Part shown: positions 16,826 to 24,974 of the stretch, one piece after another
Layout of the letters: every line of letters begins with the position of its first letter
Numbering within the stretch: the stretch's first letter is position 1
Assembly: GCA_964553615.1 (NCBI GenBank)
Contig: CAZKMA010000022.1
Location: 1 to 64,000, forward strand
DNA length: 64,000 nt
From: DATKUC01 sp964553615
GTDB taxonomy: Bacteria > Spirochaetota > Spirochaetia > DSM-27196 > DATKUC01
Reading direction: 5' to 3'
Position numbers and translations under genes: made by a program
Notes under the pieces: generated by a model
Databases searched by the model: none
Told to the model about the DNA's origin: nothing
The model's input: only the letters and a program-made list of their open reading frames with translations

Positions 16826-18637
16826 TCAGGGCAAGACCGCCGAACGGCGTCCGGCTATTCTTGACGACTCTGCGAGCGCCACCTCGATGTCAAACGAAGC
16901 CTTGAGTGCGCCGCTTTTCTTTTTCATGCGCTTTTCGTACTCGGGCGCGAATTTCTCAATGGAGCTGAGAACCGGATTGGATGAGGTCTGGCCCAGGCCG
17001 CAGCGGCTGGCCAGCTTCACCGAGTTCCCGAGTCGTTTGATCATTTCGAGGTCCTCCGGGGCCCCGTTTCCTTCGACAATGCGATCGATGAGAGTGAGCA
17101 GCAGCCGGTTTCCGACCCTGCACGGCGTGCAGTACCCGCAATTCTCGTCGACAAAGAACTCCATGAACGTCTTTACGATATCAAGAACATCGCGGCTTCG
17201 GTTGAAGATCATGATCGATCCGCCTGTCGCGAGATCTTCGTAAGAGATGACGCGCCCGAAATCTGTTTCGTTGATGATCTGGCCCGAAGCGCCGCCGACC
17301 TGAACCGCGTAGGTCTCCTCGGCCCCGGCGTCGGCGAGAACATCAGCCACGGTTACCCCGAAGGGATACTCGTAAATCCCGGGCCGCGCACAGTCTCCGG
17401 CCACACTGAGAAGCTTGGTTCCGGAGCTGCTCTTGGATCCTATTCCTGCGAACCACGCTGCTCCCCGGTCCAGTATGTCGGGTACAACGCAGAGTGTTTC
17501 GACGTTATTGACCGCCGTAGGCTGGTTGAGGTAGCCCCTCTGCGCCGGGAAAGGCGGCTTCGTCTTGGGCAACCCGGCCGTCCCTTCGAGTGAGCTGATG
17601 AGGGCAGTCTCCTCCCCGCAGATGTAGGCTCCGGCTCCCAGCTCGATCCGGATGTCGAATGAGAAGTCTTTTCCGAGGATGTTCCTGCCGAGCAGGCCGT
17701 CCCTGCGCCGCTCTTCGAGCACCGTGGCGAGGTAACGATACAGATACGCGTACTCCCCGCGCAGGTAGAACACTCCCGTCTTCGCTCCGATCGCGTAGCC
17801 GGCGATGGTCATGCCTTCCAGGACCCGGTCCGGGAATTCGGTCAGAACCACGCGGTCCTTGAACGTTCCCGGCTCTCCTTCGTCGCTGTTGCAGATGACG
17901 TATTTCTCTTTGCCTTCTGCGCCGCGGGTGAACTCCCACTTGAGACCGGTCGGGAATCCAGCACCGCCACGTCCGCGAAGACGCGCGTTCTTCAACTCAT
18001 TGATTACCTCGACCGGGCTCATCGACAGCGCCCTTTTGAGCCCCGCATTCGGTTCGTGGGGCGCGAATATAACTTCCCCGCGGCGACGGACGTTGTTGTG
18101 GACCATCGATCGGATCAGATCATGTGCGTTGTTTCCGTCACCGAGCCTGTGGACGAGCTTGTGCGGATTATCGGTCCGGCGAAGCGTCGCCACCATCTCC
18201 TTGACGCGGTCACTCGAAAGGTAGGTCACCACTTCGTCATTGACCAGAGCCGCCGGCGCCTGATCGCTCATTCCGATACAGGGCGTAGTTTCGAGAGTGA
18301 TTTTTCCGTCCGGAGTTGTCTCTCCGAACTCAATCCCGAGCTCCCTGCGGAACGCGTCTGCAACAAGATCGACGCCGTTCATGCGGTCGATGACGTCATT
18401 GCACAGGCGTATGACGAGCCTGCCCTTCGTTTTCCGGGAGAAGAACGAATAAAACGTCAGCATGCTCTCGATTTCAACCCGGTGCACTCCCAGTCTGGCG
18501 GCGACTGTTTCAATGGAGTCCTCGTCCATGTAGCCGTGTTCCGAGTGGAGTCCTCTGACGATGTCCATGAGTCTTGTGCGGTCGTTGTGGAATTGAGCAC
18601 AGACTGTTTCCGCGCTCTTCTGGATGGAGCTTGCCAT
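16826..18637 (-). CDS. hoxF: Hydrogenase diaphorase subunit HoxF with fused NuoE/HoxE-like domain
   Basis: 603 residues. Residues 1-140 are a NuoE-like thioredoxin-fold domain; residues about 150-590 are NuoF-like. NADH-site glycine-rich motifs are present (RGRGGAGFPTGLKW, CNSDEGEPGTFKDR, GAGAYICGEETAL), as are the [4Fe-4S] ligands CGYCTPC and, later, SRCGLGQ. The NuoE-like domain has only C79 and C120 of the usual four [2Fe-2S] ligands; D84 and S124 occupy the other two positions, so that cluster is probably absent or changed. The subunit binds FMN and NAD(H). First structural gene after the promoter at 18730-18758. Confidence 0.94.
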   Translation of the reverse strand: MASSIQKSAETVCAQFHNDRTRLMDIVRGLHSEHGYMDEDSIETVAARLGVHRVEIESMLTFYSFFSRKTKGRLVIRLCNDVIDRMNGVDLVADAFRRELGIEFGETTPDGKITLETTPCIGMSDQAPAALVNDEVVTYLSSDRVKEMVATLRRTDNPHKLVHRLGDGNNAHDLIRSMVHNNVRRRGEVIFAPHEPNAGLKRALSMSPVEVINELKNARLRGRGGAGFPTGLKWEFTRGAEGKEKYVICNSDEGEPGTFKDRVVLTEFPDRVLEGMTIAGYAIGAKTGVFYLRGEYAYLYRYLATVLEERRRDGLLGRNILGKDFSFDIRIELGAGAYICGEETALISSLEGTAGLPKTKPPFPAQRGYLNQPTAVNNVETLCVVPDILDRGAAWFAGIGSKSSSGTKLLSVAGDCARPGIYEYPFGVTVADVLADAGAEETYAVQVGGASGQIINETDFGRVISYEDLATGGSIMIFNRSRDVLDIVKTFMEFFVDENCGYCTPCRVGNRLLLTLIDRIVEGNGAPEDLEMIKRLGNSVKLASRCGLGQTSSNPVLSSIEKFAPEYEKRMKKKSGALKASFDIEVALAESSRIAGRRSAVLP

Positions 18638-18729
18638 GTCTCAACCTCCGGGTAGAGAGTTCACTCCACACGGCCATTTCATGCCGAATGGGATGAGACA
18701 TATGCGGAAAATTTTATCCGTATATTGTT

Positions 18730-18758
18730 ATCGTACACCCGATATTGCGCGTGCGCAA
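18730..18758 (-). promoter_or_regulatory. Predicted hox promoter with palindrome at -35
   Basis: Reading on the minus strand: TTGCGC, 17 bases, TACGAT, about 95 bases upstream of the hoxEF ATG. The -35 box is half of a 14-bp palindrome (18745-18758, arms TTGCGC and GCGCAA, two central bases). That placement suits a regulator that blocks or recruits polymerase. It lies in the 140-base gap between the redox-kinase gene and hoxEF. Confidence 0.55.
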
Positions 18759-18777
18759 GGAAATATAGAACAGCGTG

Positions 18778-21174
18778 CTAGTCGGCCCAGAAGAGGTATC
18801 CGCCTTCGAGTACCCTGATGTGGCGGAATTCGCGCTGCGACAGATACCGGTATGCCTGGTACGCCTCCATCGAGGTTCTACTGTAGAGCACGACATGCTC
18901 GTCCTCGCGGAACGGCAACTGGTCCTTGCGCAGGTTTTCCGGACTGATTTCAACGCTCCCCGGAATGAGGTACCGGGACGACGAGTCCGGCGCACCAATT
19001 GCGGCGAGCGTGAACCGGCCCACCTCCCCATCAAGCTCGGTCGCCGTAATCGTTTCGACGAGTCCCTCTATCTTGTTGTTCAACATCATGCAGGCTGTCT
19101 GGACAACGTCAGTGGGATGATTAAACTCCGGTGCGTGGCCCAGGTCGAGCACGAACATCTCATCGGTTGTCATTCCGTTCGCTATCGCCGCGGCAAGCAG
19201 GGAGATCTTCGGACTCACCTCTCCCCTGCCGAACGCCTGCGCTCCGAGTATTTTCCGCGTCCCGCGATCCGCGATGACTTTCAGGTAGATGTCGGCCGAT
19301 TCGAGTGCATAGACGGGCCGGTCGGGACCGGTCAGCACGAATGACACCGGATCGAACCCGGCCGCCCGCGCGCTGGTCGATGTGATACCCGTGCGTGCAA
19401 TCCGAAGATCGATGCACCGAAGAAGCACGGTACCGAGTGATCCCCTGTAGACGGAGTTCTTTCCGGCAATGACGTCCGCGGCTGTATGTCCCATCTTCAT
19501 TGAAATTGCCCCGAGGGGCCAGTACTCGTGTTTTCCGGTCAGAAGGTGATTCGTTTCCGCACAGTCGCCTACGGCGAAAATATCCGGATCGGACGTACGC
19601 AGATGCTCGTCCACCTGCACGCCGCCGGACTTCCCCAGCGCAAGACCGCAGGCACCCGCAAGGGTGCTGTTCGGGCGCATACCGCTGCTGAGGATAACGA
19701 ACTCGCCGCTGAAGCTGCGCGCCGCAGCGTGGACCCGCACCCCGTCCTCCTCTGGTGTCACCGAGGTAGCCATCGTCCCGGTCGCGACTTTCACCCCCTT
19801 CCGCGTAAGCTCATTCTGGATCCTGCCGGAGAAGTCGGCATCGAAGTAGGAACTGAGGATTGCCTGCTCACGTTCGAGCAGCGTGACCCGCGCGCCGGCG
19901 GCAAGAAGCGACTGGATAATCGAAACGCCGATCAGGCCGCCGCCGATAATTATGACATCCTGCGCACTCGTCCGACCCAACCGATCCTTGATCCGCTTTG
20001 CGTCTTCCAGGCTGTGAAGTGGAAACACCAGACCCGACGCGGCACCCGGAATTGACGGGGCAACGGGGACGGACCCGGTGGCCAGAACCAGGACATCATA
20101 GGGAACATGGAACACCGTTCCGTCCTTCTCGCGCCGTACCTTCACCCTCTTCTCCACGCGGTCTATCTCTTCGGCGGCCGTCAGGTTCAGCACCGTGATG
20201 TTCTTCATCCTGTTGAAAAAGTGCGCCGTCTTCGTATTGCTGTGAGCACTCGAAAGAGGATCACCGGGGGAGCCGAATGTATCGCTGATGAAAAAGGGAA
20301 GCTGGCATCCCGAGTAGGACAGAAACTCGTTACGCTCAACGATGGTAATGTCGAGCTCTTCATCCAGCCGCCTGAGTCGGGATGCAGTCTTCGGCCCGGA
20401 CGTCACTCCGCCGACGATCACGATCCTGCGTCGTCTGTTGCTCTCGGGAACTTGTTCGGTCCGCCGGCACGGCAGCACGATTGTGAATGTCGTCCCACGT
20501 CCCTCTTCCGAATCGACCTCAATGGAACCCTCGTGAGCCTCGACTATGCGCGCTGCAATGGCAAGGCCCAGACCGGTACCCCCTGTGGTTGCGGCGTTGC
20601 TCTTCGAGCGGAAGAACGGCGTAAAAAGGTTCGCAATCTCTGCCTCCGGGATTCCGCCCCCGGTGTCGCGTATCGAAATGCGAGCCGTTTCATCTGCGGC
20701 GTCAAGGCTCAAGTTCACCTGGACCTGGCCGAGCGGCGGCGAATACTTGACTGCGTTATCAATGAGATTTCGGATTGCATGCTCGACTCCGGTTCGTATC
20801 CCGGAAACGAAAATCGCCAGATTCTCCGGATGCGAGACATTGATACTCACGTCCCGGGCCGTCGCTCCCAGAGAGAGGCGAAGTGCAAGATCGGACACCA
20901 GACTCACCAGCTCGAACTCCCTGTGCTCCCCCGTCTTTCGACCTTCGTAGGACTCGTACTCAAGAAGATCGTCGACGAGCTGGCCCGCCTCGCGCGCGCG
21001 GGACATCACGCGATCGAGTACGTCTCTGACTGAAGGAGGAACCTCCTGGCCGTGTGCATCTGACATCGCCTGAAGAAGGGACTGAATTGCGTGTACCGGG
21101 GCTTTCATCTGGTGAGACAGCAGGCGGATGAAGTCGGCAGATGTGCGCCCTGAATTGTGGTGTCTCTCAGTCAT
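18778..21174 (-). CDS. Histidine kinase fused to CoA-disulfide-reductase-like flavoprotein and rhodanese-like tail
   Basis: 798 residues from the ATG at 21174, which overlaps the upstream kinase gene by 8 bases. Residues 1-237 are a complete transmitter: phospho-acceptor H21 in SHQMKAPVHA, N box RNLIDNAVKYS, G1 RDTGGGIP, G2 GGTGLGLAI. Residues about 250-710 are a pyridine-nucleotide-disulfide oxidoreductase of the CoA-disulfide-reductase/Nox class. They show an FAD motif (IVIVGGVTSG), the redox-active C290 in SYSGCQLPFF, an NAD(P) motif (IIIGGGLIGVS) and a second FAD contact (DIFAVGDCAE). Residues about 705-798 are rhodanese-like, but the catalytic Cys is replaced by S765. No membrane segment or PAS domain is present, so the flavoprotein is the likely cytoplasmic redox sensor of the kinase. 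The architecture is not one I recognise. Confidence 0.88.
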   Translation of the reverse strand: MTERHHNSGRTSADFIRLLSHQMKAPVHAIQSLLQAMSDAHGQEVPPSVRDVLDRVMSRAREAGQLVDDLLEYESYEGRKTGEHREFELVSLVSDLALRLSLGATARDVSINVSHPENLAIFVSGIRTGVEHAIRNLIDNAVKYSPPLGQVQVNLSLDAADETARISIRDTGGGIPEAEIANLFTPFFRSKSNAATTGGTGLGLAIAARIVEAHEGSIEVDSEEGRGTTFTIVLPCRRTEQVPESNRRRRIVIVGGVTSGPKTASRLRRLDEELDITIVERNEFLSYSGCQLPFFISDTFGSPGDPLSSAHSNTKTAHFFNRMKNITVLNLTAAEEIDRVEKRVKVRREKDGTVFHVPYDVLVLATGSVPVAPSIPGAASGLVFPLHSLEDAKRIKDRLGRTSAQDVIIIGGGLIGVSIIQSLLAAGARVTLLEREQAILSSYFDADFSGRIQNELTRKGVKVATGTMATSVTPEEDGVRVHAAARSFSGEFVILSSGMRPNSTLAGACGLALGKSGGVQVDEHLRTSDPDIFAVGDCAETNHLLTGKHEYWPLGAISMKMGHTAADVIAGKNSVYRGSLGTVLLRCIDLRIARTGITSTSARAAGFDPVSFVLTGPDRPVYALESADIYLKVIADRGTRKILGAQAFGRGEVSPKISLLAAAIANGMTTDEMFVLDLGHAPEFNHPTDVVQTACMMLNNKIEGLVETITATELDGEVGRFTLAAIGAPDSSSRYLIPGSVEISPENLRKDQLPFREDEHVVLYSRTSMEAYQAYRYLSQREFRHIRVLEGGYLFWAD

Positions 21175-22645
21175 GTTGAGTCTCCGGCACCGGAAGCTCC
21201 ACCGTGAACGTCGATCCCTGACCCGGTTTCGACACGGCACCTATCCGGCCGTTGTATTCGGACAGGACCCGTTTTGCCGTGGCAAGTCCCAGGCCGGTGC
21301 CCGGTATCGCTCGCGTCTGGTCATTCTTTATGCGATAGAAATCCTGGAAGAGATTCTCCATCTCTTTCGCGCTCATGCCGATTCCCGTGTCCCTGAACGA
21401 TATCTCGAACCACTTCCCGTCCTCGCTCCGATGCAGCCGCACGTCGAGCGTTCCGCCGGAACGGTTGTACTTGATGCCGTTGAATATCAAGTTCAGGAAG
21501 ATCCGGTCCAGATCGCCCCGGTCGGCAACGAACGGAAAGCTCTCCCCCTCCGTTTCGAAGTTCACGGTCACCTTCGCCCGTGCAGCGTGATCTTCAACGA
21601 AAGCCACTTCTTCCCTGAGTACCTGATCGAGCCCGACAGTCTCGAGTGTCTTCTCTGCCTTGCCGGATATCCGCTTGTTCAGAAACAGGAGGTCGCCGAT
21701 GAGTTCGAGCAGCGCTTCTCCGCGCGTCTTACTCCTCTGGAGAAGCTCCCGTTCCTTTGCGAGGTCCCCGTCGACCGACCCGTCGAGAATCAGATTGATG
21801 TTGGACATGATGGCGGCGAGCGGTCCGCGAAGCTCGTGGGCCACCATGGACACAAAACGGTTCTTGTCCTGCTCGGACTTCCATTCCTCGGTAAAATCGT
21901 GGAGAAGTACTATCGCGCCGCCAATTTCCTCCCCGCGGAAGTGAGGGGTAATCCGGATCCGGATATGATGCTCGCCGAGCTCCTGCTCGATGACCCGCTC
22001 GCCGCTGCTGCCCGCGAGCACCGCAAGTACTATGTCGCCGAAGGCAGAATCGAGCCCAAGGTCGAAGCGGGTCATTCCGGGTTTATATCGGACCCCAAGG
22101 TAGTACTCCGCGCGCGGGTTGAGAAGAACCACGTCGCAGCGCACGTTGAAGACGACCACTCCCTCTCGCATCGAGTTGATGAGAGAGCGCGAAAGGCTGC
22201 GTTCACCGTCGAGCTCAACGAGGTATGTTTCCCGCTCACGGATGAGTCTGCACTGTCGTTCCGCCCGCTCTACGACCTGGAGAAGTTCCGACGGCGTAAA
22301 AGGCTTTACCAGAAAATCGAAAGCTCCCTTTCTGGTAGTCTCCACCGCGGCCTCGACAGTAGCGAGGGCGGACACGATGACCACAACCGTTCTGTTGTTC
22401 TGCCGCCGCTCGACGTGGTCGGTAACCGAGAATCCGTCGATATCGGGCATTCGCAGGTCGATGAGTGCGAGATCGTAGCATCGCGCGTCGATCATTGATA
22501 TCGCCTCTGCTCCGTCTGACGCCACATCGACACGGTAGCCGTTTCGCGAAAGGATCCTCCGCATGCCTTCCCGCATGCCCTCCTCGTCATCTGCAACGAG
22601 GACTGATAGCGTTTCGAAAACAGATTCAGCCTGCTTGCTCTGCAT
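21167..22645 (-). CDS. REC-PAS-histidine kinase (hybrid with N-terminal receiver)
   Basis: 492 residues from the ATG at 22645; a TTG four codons upstream is an alternative, and neither has a strong ribosome site. Residues about 12-130 are a receiver with acidic pair D19/D20, acceptor D63 in LIDLRMPDIDG and Lys in FLVKPF. Residues about 150-255 are PAS-like. Then come HisKA with H270 in SMVAHELRGPL and a HATPase with NLIFNGIKYN, DTGIGM and GTGLGLATAK. An N-terminal receiver lets it accept phosphate from another kinase before signalling on, so it probably sits in the middle of a relay between its two neighbours. Cytoplasmic, no membrane segments. Confidence 0.9.
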   Translation of the reverse strand: MQSKQAESVFETLSVLVADDEEGMREGMRRILSRNGYRVDVASDGAEAISMIDARCYDLALIDLRMPDIDGFSVTDHVERRQNNRTVVVIVSALATVEAAVETTRKGAFDFLVKPFTPSELLQVVERAERQCRLIRERETYLVELDGERSLSRSLINSMREGVVVFNVRCDVVLLNPRAEYYLGVRYKPGMTRFDLGLDSAFGDIVLAVLAGSSGERVIEQELGEHHIRIRITPHFRGEEIGGAIVLLHDFTEEWKSEQDKNRFVSMVAHELRGPLAAIMSNINLILDGSVDGDLAKERELLQRSKTRGEALLELIGDLLFLNKRISGKAEKTLETVGLDQVLREEVAFVEDHAARAKVTVNFETEGESFPFVADRGDLDRIFLNLIFNGIKYNRSGGTLDVRLHRSEDGKWFEISFRDTGIGMSAKEMENLFQDFYRIKNDQTRAIPGTGLGLATAKRVLSEYNGRIGAVSKPGQGSTFTVELPVPETQHD

Positions 22646-22679
22646 TGTTGCTCGCAATTTCTCTACGCCTGGATCTATC

Positions 22680-22712
22680 AGCTGCTGAAAAACGCACGGC
22701 TTTTCAGCAGCT
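22680..22712 (-). terminator. Intra-operon hairpin between the [FeFe]-sensor kinase and the REC-PAS kinase
   Basis: A perfect 12-bp inverted repeat (22680-22691 and 22701-22712, 9-base loop) begins 3 bases after the sensor-kinase stop codon. The stem contains TTTT but no T-run follows, so it looks more like a processing or attenuation element than a full terminator. Confidence 0.55.
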
Positions 22713-22714
22713 TC

Positions 22715-24733
22715 CTATGTCGACACCGATGATTGAGTCGCTTGAGCCTGATGCTCGTCGGGTTTCGTATCTTCCGGATCCCGAATGAAAATATCGAAAT
22801 ACGCACCGCCCTCAGGGCGATTACCTGCCTGGATTGTCCCTCGGTGCATCTTCACGATGCCGTAGCAGACCGCGAGACCCAGCCCCGTTCCCTTTCCGGG
22901 TGGCTTCGTCGTAAAGAAGGGTGTGAAAAGTCTGGGCAGCACCTCATCCGGGATACCCGGCCCGGAGTCCGTGATTACGACGTGAAAGCCGCCTACGCAT
23001 TCCTCACTGCGCAGCTGGATACGGCCTTTGCTTGCCATGGCTTCCACAGCGTTTGAAACGATGTTGTCCAGGACCTGGCGCAGCTGGTCGGGATCAACCG
23101 CGTGTTCGATCAGACGATCGTCAAGATCGAAATCGAAGACCACCTCCCCGGCGGGGCCGGCGAACGATTCGGCACACCGTCGCAGCAGTGCGTTTATGTC
23201 CGTGACCTTCCTCGTTACCTGCTCCTTGCGTGCAAAATTGAGAATACCACGCACGATCTGCCTCGCCCGCTCGGCCTCGTGAACGATGCGGTCGACATCG
23301 GAAGAGCTCTCTTCGCGCAGACCGACTGCATCCTTGAGCAGATGGGCGTACATGAGAACGACGCCAAGAGGATTGTTGATCTCATGCGCGATTCCGGCGG
23401 CCATCTGCCCCATCGATGCCAGTTTCTCGGCCTGGATCAGCTTGAGCTGGTTGTCTTTCAGATCCTGTATTGCGATCTCGAGTTTGGATATAAGGTAGGG
23501 AAGACACATTTCCACCTCGGCTATGCCGCGGTAGACGGCAATTGCCTTATCCCTGCAGGATGCGTATCCGCACGCACGGCAGTTGAGCTCGTCCTCTGGT
23601 TTGAACTTGTTGGTGAGCGCCAGAATCCGCTTGATCTCCGGCTCCGGAACCTCAACCTCCTGCGTGGTGGCGGGATGGAACTCTTTGCGCAAATCAACCG
23701 AAAGGAACTCCCGGTTCTGCTCCGCCCAGACATCCATGTCGTCGATCAAGGGCCTCTTTTTCATGTAATCGATAATGTATTTCTTTCGTTCGTAGAACGT
23801 AAGCTCATTCGGCATCAACGGCCCGGCGATACATCCTTCGCAGAACAGCAGATCGAACATTGTATTCGATATCGGTTCGTTCTTTCCTACCCGGCTGCTC
23901 AGCACTTCCAGAATTTCGGAAACCCGTGAGCTTCCCTCTACAACCACGACCGGGCTCTCGAGAATGTCGTCGTCTATCCCGGCCCCTTTCAGAAGACCGC
24001 CCGTCACCGGATAGATCTTCCCGAGATTCGCGTGCGGCGGATCGAACTCGCGCGGCGAGCTTTGCCGGTAGTCGATGTTGCCTGCCGAAAGCAGCTCGAC
24101 GAACTCCGTGTAACTCAGGACGGCGTCCACAAGGTTCAGGCGCCGTGCCTCGTCTTTCTTTCCGACACAGGGCCCTATGAAGACTATCGCTGCGGACGGA
24201 TCAACGCGTTCCCGTATTACCGTAGCGATCGCTTCCATCGGCGACATCACCGGCGCCAGGTAGGGAACGAGTTGTGGATACACCTTCTCGACGAAGGCGA
24301 CTACGGCAGGACACGGTGAGCTGATCAGGAACTGGTTCTGTTTCTCCGGTCGTGAATACAACTGGTGATACGCGTAGGACACAAGGTCGGCACCGAACGC
24401 GACTTCGTGCACGCCGGTGAATCCCAGGTCGAACAGCGAACCAACGAGCCGTTCGGGTTCGGCATCGAGAAATGCCGCGGGGAAGGAGGGAGCAAGAATC
24501 GCTCGCACCGGACGCTCGTACACATTCGCAAGGAGGCTCTGCACATCACCGACTGCCGAACGTACACGCTTCGCGTTTTGAGAGCAGCGAGGAACGCAGT
24601 GACCGCACGAAATGCACTTCTCCTCTATGATGTTGGCCTGACCTTCGTGCACTTCGATTGCCTTGGTCGGACAGACTCTCACACATGAGTAGCATTTCTT
24701 GCAGATTTCACCGACGGTGTATATTGAAATCAA
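22715..24733 (-). CDS. Sensory [FeFe]-hydrogenase-domain histidine kinase (HydS-like)
   Basis: 672 residues, TTG start at 24733 behind GGGGGG. Residues 1-55 hold two [4Fe-4S] ferredoxin motifs (C11/C14/C17/C21 and C40/C43/C46/C50). Residues about 75-345 are the [FeFe]-hydrogenase H-cluster domain. Its motifs are altered: L1 is SSPCPAV, with Pro140 where the proton-relay Cys of catalytic enzymes sits; L2 is IGPCVGKKDE, without the Met of MPC; L3 is FCEGC with a C-x2-C spacing. Residues 385-410 add a further [4Fe-4S] motif (CRACGYASC...C). Then come HisKA with H450 in GIAHEINNP and a HATPase. It should sense H2 or redox state rather than make H2. First gene of the kinase-hox string. Confidence 0.88.
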   Translation of the reverse strand: MISIYTVGEICKKCYSCVRVCPTKAIEVHEGQANIIEEKCISCGHCVPRCSQNAKRVRSAVGDVQSLLANVYERPVRAILAPSFPAAFLDAEPERLVGSLFDLGFTGVHEVAFGADLVSYAYHQLYSRPEKQNQFLISSPCPAVVAFVEKVYPQLVPYLAPVMSPMEAIATVIRERVDPSAAIVFIGPCVGKKDEARRLNLVDAVLSYTEFVELLSAGNIDYRQSSPREFDPPHANLGKIYPVTGGLLKGAGIDDDILESPVVVVEGSSRVSEILEVLSSRVGKNEPISNTMFDLLFCEGCIAGPLMPNELTFYERKKYIIDYMKKRPLIDDMDVWAEQNREFLSVDLRKEFHPATTQEVEVPEPEIKRILALTNKFKPEDELNCRACGYASCRDKAIAVYRGIAEVEMCLPYLISKLEIAIQDLKDNQLKLIQAEKLASMGQMAAGIAHEINNPLGVVLMYAHLLKDAVGLREESSSDVDRIVHEAERARQIVRGILNFARKEQVTRKVTDINALLRRCAESFAGPAGEVVFDFDLDDRLIEHAVDPDQLRQVLDNIVSNAVEAMASKGRIQLRSEECVGGFHVVITDSGPGIPDEVLPRLFTPFFTTKPPGKGTGLGLAVCYGIVKMHRGTIQAGNRPEGGAYFDIFIRDPEDTKPDEHQAQATQSSVST

Positions 24734-24884
24734 CGACAGCCCCCCGGCATCGCTCAGGCGGCGCTCATGCCAATGGTGTTTCGCAGTCGAGAACGATGGG
24801 ATAAACCTTGTGTGTCAATTCTATACGCTAACCTCCGGGGCTGCAAGCTGCCGGAATTGGTCAACGCGCGCCATCTGCAGGGTG

Positions 24885-24914
24885 TTGATGTAGTTTCGTT
24901 CTTGGATCTACAAT
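24885..24914 (+). promoter_or_regulatory. Predicted promoter for the methyltransferase gene
   Basis: TTGATG (24885-24890), 18 bases, TACAAT (24909-24914), about 60 bases upstream of the chosen GTG start at 24975. Confidence 0.45.
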
Positions 24915-24974
24915 ACGAGTATTCAATATAAGGAATGCGTGTTCCCTTGCCGCGGCATGCAGAGGAGCTCTACC

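Noticed and set aside
21128..22498. Long plus-strand open frame (456 codons) opposite the REC-PAS kinase gene
   Set aside because: It mirrors codon bias of the real gene on the other strand, has no family motifs and no ribosome site. High GC at third positions creates such antisense frames.
22715..24733. Reading this as a catalytic [FeFe] hydrogenase
   Set aside because: Proton-relay Cys and other H-cluster residues are altered and a histidine kinase is fused at the C-terminus; a sensor is more likely.
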